Of a stretch of DNA of 6,296 bases, positions 5,112-6,296 are shown one piece after another. Within the stretch, counting starts at the first letter, position 1. Each line of letters starts with the position of its first letter. Source of the stretch: an uncultured Erysipelotrichaceae bacterium (lineage in GTDB: Bacteria > Bacillota_I > Bacilli_A > Erysipelotrichales > Coprobacillaceae); NCBI GenBank assembly GCA_900544435.1, contig UQVG01000124.1, positions 1 through 6,296 of the forward strand. The letters run 5' to 3'. The notes below the pieces were generated by a model. That model did not search any database, had not been told where the DNA came from, and saw only the letters and a program-made list of their open reading frames with translations. Both the position numbers and the translations under genes were made by a program.

Positions 5112-6242
5112 ATGACAAAAATCTTAGTTATATTAGTAACAGTAACATTACTTGCATATCTATCCCAACAACAATCTTTAAAGTATACACAGGGTGATGG
5201 CAGAAAACATTGGGATATATATTTAATAATACTGTTTATATTTTTGGTCTTATTAGCAGGATTAAGAACAAGTTATAATGATACCGTAGCTTATGCTGCA
5301 GGTTATAATCAGTCTGTGACAATAACAGAATTTTTTAAGGATTCTACTAATTTAGAGTTACTTCATAATCCGTTATTCTATGGTTTTCAAGCGTTGGTAA
5401 AAACATTCACAAATAATGTTAATGTTTTTTTTATGATATGTGCAGTAATTGTTAATTATTTTAATATTAAATTTATTAAAAGAACAGTAGATGTACAAGA
5501 TTTTGCATTTAGTATGTTTTTATATGTTTCTTTGGGAACATTGATGTTATCATTGGGTGCTCAAAAACAAACGTTAGCTATGTCAGTTATAACAGTAGCT
5601 ATAACACAATTATTTGATAAGAAATATGTTAAATATTATATAATTGTATTTTTAGCTGGACTTATACATTCTTATGCTTGGCTATTTTTATTTTTACCTC
5701 TTTTGGACTGTAAACCATGGTCGTTAAGAACATATATTTTATTATTTTCAACAATGTTTGTTATGTATACATTTCAAAGCACAATATCTTCATTAATTGA
5801 AGTTGCTGATCAGGTTGGAAAAAATATTTCTGTGAAAGAAGTGTTCGATGGAAATCAAATGAATATATTTAGAGTTCTTGTTTATTCTGTTGTACCAATG
5901 ATAGCATTGATATTTAAAGATAGAATTAATAGTAATATTGATAGAAAACATAGTATTTTAATTCAAATGAGTACAGTAAGTTTAATGTTTATGATGATGG
6001 GAACGATGAATGGTGCCAATATGTTTGGTAGAAGTGGAAATTATTTTGAAATTGGTTATATATGCAGTTTAGTATGGATAGTTAGAAAATTATTTACAAA
6101 ACAATCCGTATCTATTGTATTAATTATAGCAACAATATGCTTTGCTGGATTTTATATGTATGATAATCAAACTTTTCAATATGAATATCGAAATAAATCT
6201 ATAACACGATTTATTGCTGAAGTGGTAAGGAGTGATTCTTAA
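5112..6242 (+). CDS. EpsG-family polytopic membrane protein, probable polysaccharide polymerase (Wzy role)
   Basis: EpsG-family proteins sit where a Wzy polymerase is expected and are thought to join lipid-linked repeat units outside the membrane. The 376 residues hold roughly ten hydrophobic spans (among them about 3-17, 36-55, 103-119, 131-149, 174-196, 205-222, 252-269, 282-300, 312-327, 332-349). Family-typical polar motifs occur: AGLRTSYNDTVAY at 49-61, with R52 and D57 after the second span; GAQKQTLA at 149-156; LIHSYAW at 184-190; FGRSGNYFEIGY at 305-316. Length is normal for the family. The start ATG 5112 follows AGAGG at 5100-5104, only 10 bases after the GT4 stop. Its 3' end carries the RBS of the next gene. 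Polymerase function is inferred from family and context, as sequence in this group is poorly conserved. Confidence 0.85.
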   Translation: MTKILVILVTVTLLAYLSQQQSLKYTQGDGRKHWDIYLIILFIFLVLLAGLRTSYNDTVAYAAGYNQSVTITEFFKDSTNLELLHNPLFYGFQALVKTFTNNVNVFFMICAVIVNYFNIKFIKRTVDVQDFAFSMFLYVSLGTLMLSLGAQKQTLAMSVITVAITQLFDKKYVKYYIIVFLAGLIHSYAWLFLFLPLLDCKPWSLRTYILLFSTMFVMYTFQSTISSLIEVADQVGKNISVKEVFDGNQMNIFRVLVYSVVPMIALIFKDRINSNIDRKHSILIQMSTVSLMFMMMGTMNGANMFGRSGNYFEIGYICSLVWIVRKLFTKQSVSIVLIIATICFAGFYMYDNQTFQYEYRNKSITRFIAEVVRSDS

Positions 6243-6243
6243 C

Positions 6244-6296
6244 ATGTTAGTTTCTGTAATTATTCCTGTATATAATGTAGAAATATATTTAAATAA
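6244..6296 (+). CDS. Family 2 glycosyltransferase, 5' end only
   Basis: Seventeen codons are visible and read MLVSVIIPVYNVEIYLN, the standard first beta strand of GT-A family 2 glycosyltransferases (VSVIIPVYN). The frame is open to the window edge. AAGGAG at 6227-6232, inside the end of the polymerase gene, lies 11 bases before the ATG. It probably adds a further sugar to the repeat unit. Donor and length cannot be judged from this fragment. Confidence 0.88.
   Translation, partial: MLVSVIIPVYNVEIYLN

Noticed and set aside
1..6296. Alternative genetic code (TGA as Trp), considered because of the very low GC
   Set aside because: Tryptophan is encoded by TGG throughout, and no gene has an in-frame TGA. 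The Shine-Dalgarno sites and terminators also look like ordinary Bacillota.

Overview
The window looks like the 5' part of a surface-polysaccharide (capsule/exopolysaccharide) operon from a very AT-rich, low-GC Gram-positive bacterium. Strong GGGGAG-type ribosome binding sites, A/T-ending codons, U-tract terminators and the gene set point to Bacillota. Erysipelotrichia-type gut bacteria are my best guess from the protein flavour, but this is an inference. All complete genes are on the + strand, end in TAA or TAG, use TGG for Trp and contain no in-frame TGA, so the standard bacterial code fits.

Layout: (1) 1-494, a NusG-family specialised antiterminator resembling LoaP. Its NGN/KOW body is intact from about 57, but the expected first strand and helix lie upstream in the same frame, behind an in-frame TAA at 48-50. 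(2) 495-705, a non-coding leader with a candidate RNA hairpin (503-531) and two intrinsic terminators in tandem (541-600 and 657-690), the arrangement expected for a processive-antitermination target. (3) 727-2571, a membrane-bound CapD/PglF-type UDP-sugar 4,6-dehydratase. (4) 2618-3169, a serine-acetyltransferase-like left-handed beta-helix acyltransferase. (5) 3222-4031, a PglC-type phosphoglycosyl transferase with an extra N-terminal membrane segment. (6) 4031-5101, a GT-B family 4 glycosyltransferase. (7) 5112-6242, an EpsG-family multi-pass membrane protein, the likely polymerase. (8) 6244 to the window end, the start of a family 2 glycosyltransferase.

Inferred joint function: the dehydratase makes a UDP-4-keto-6-deoxy amino sugar precursor; the phosphoglycosyl transferase loads the first sugar phosphate on undecaprenyl phosphate; the GT4 and GT2 enzymes extend the repeat unit; the acyltransferase probably decorates it; the EpsG-like protein polymerises it. 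The aminotransferase or reductase that would finish the nucleotide sugar, the flippase and the chain-length proteins are not in the window.

Main points of interest: a nearly perfect 43-bp direct repeat (hairpin plus RBS) brackets the acetyltransferase gene like a removable cassette; the antiterminator has an interrupted N-terminus next to its probable target leader; and the dehydratase gene shows an internal codon-usage mosaic.
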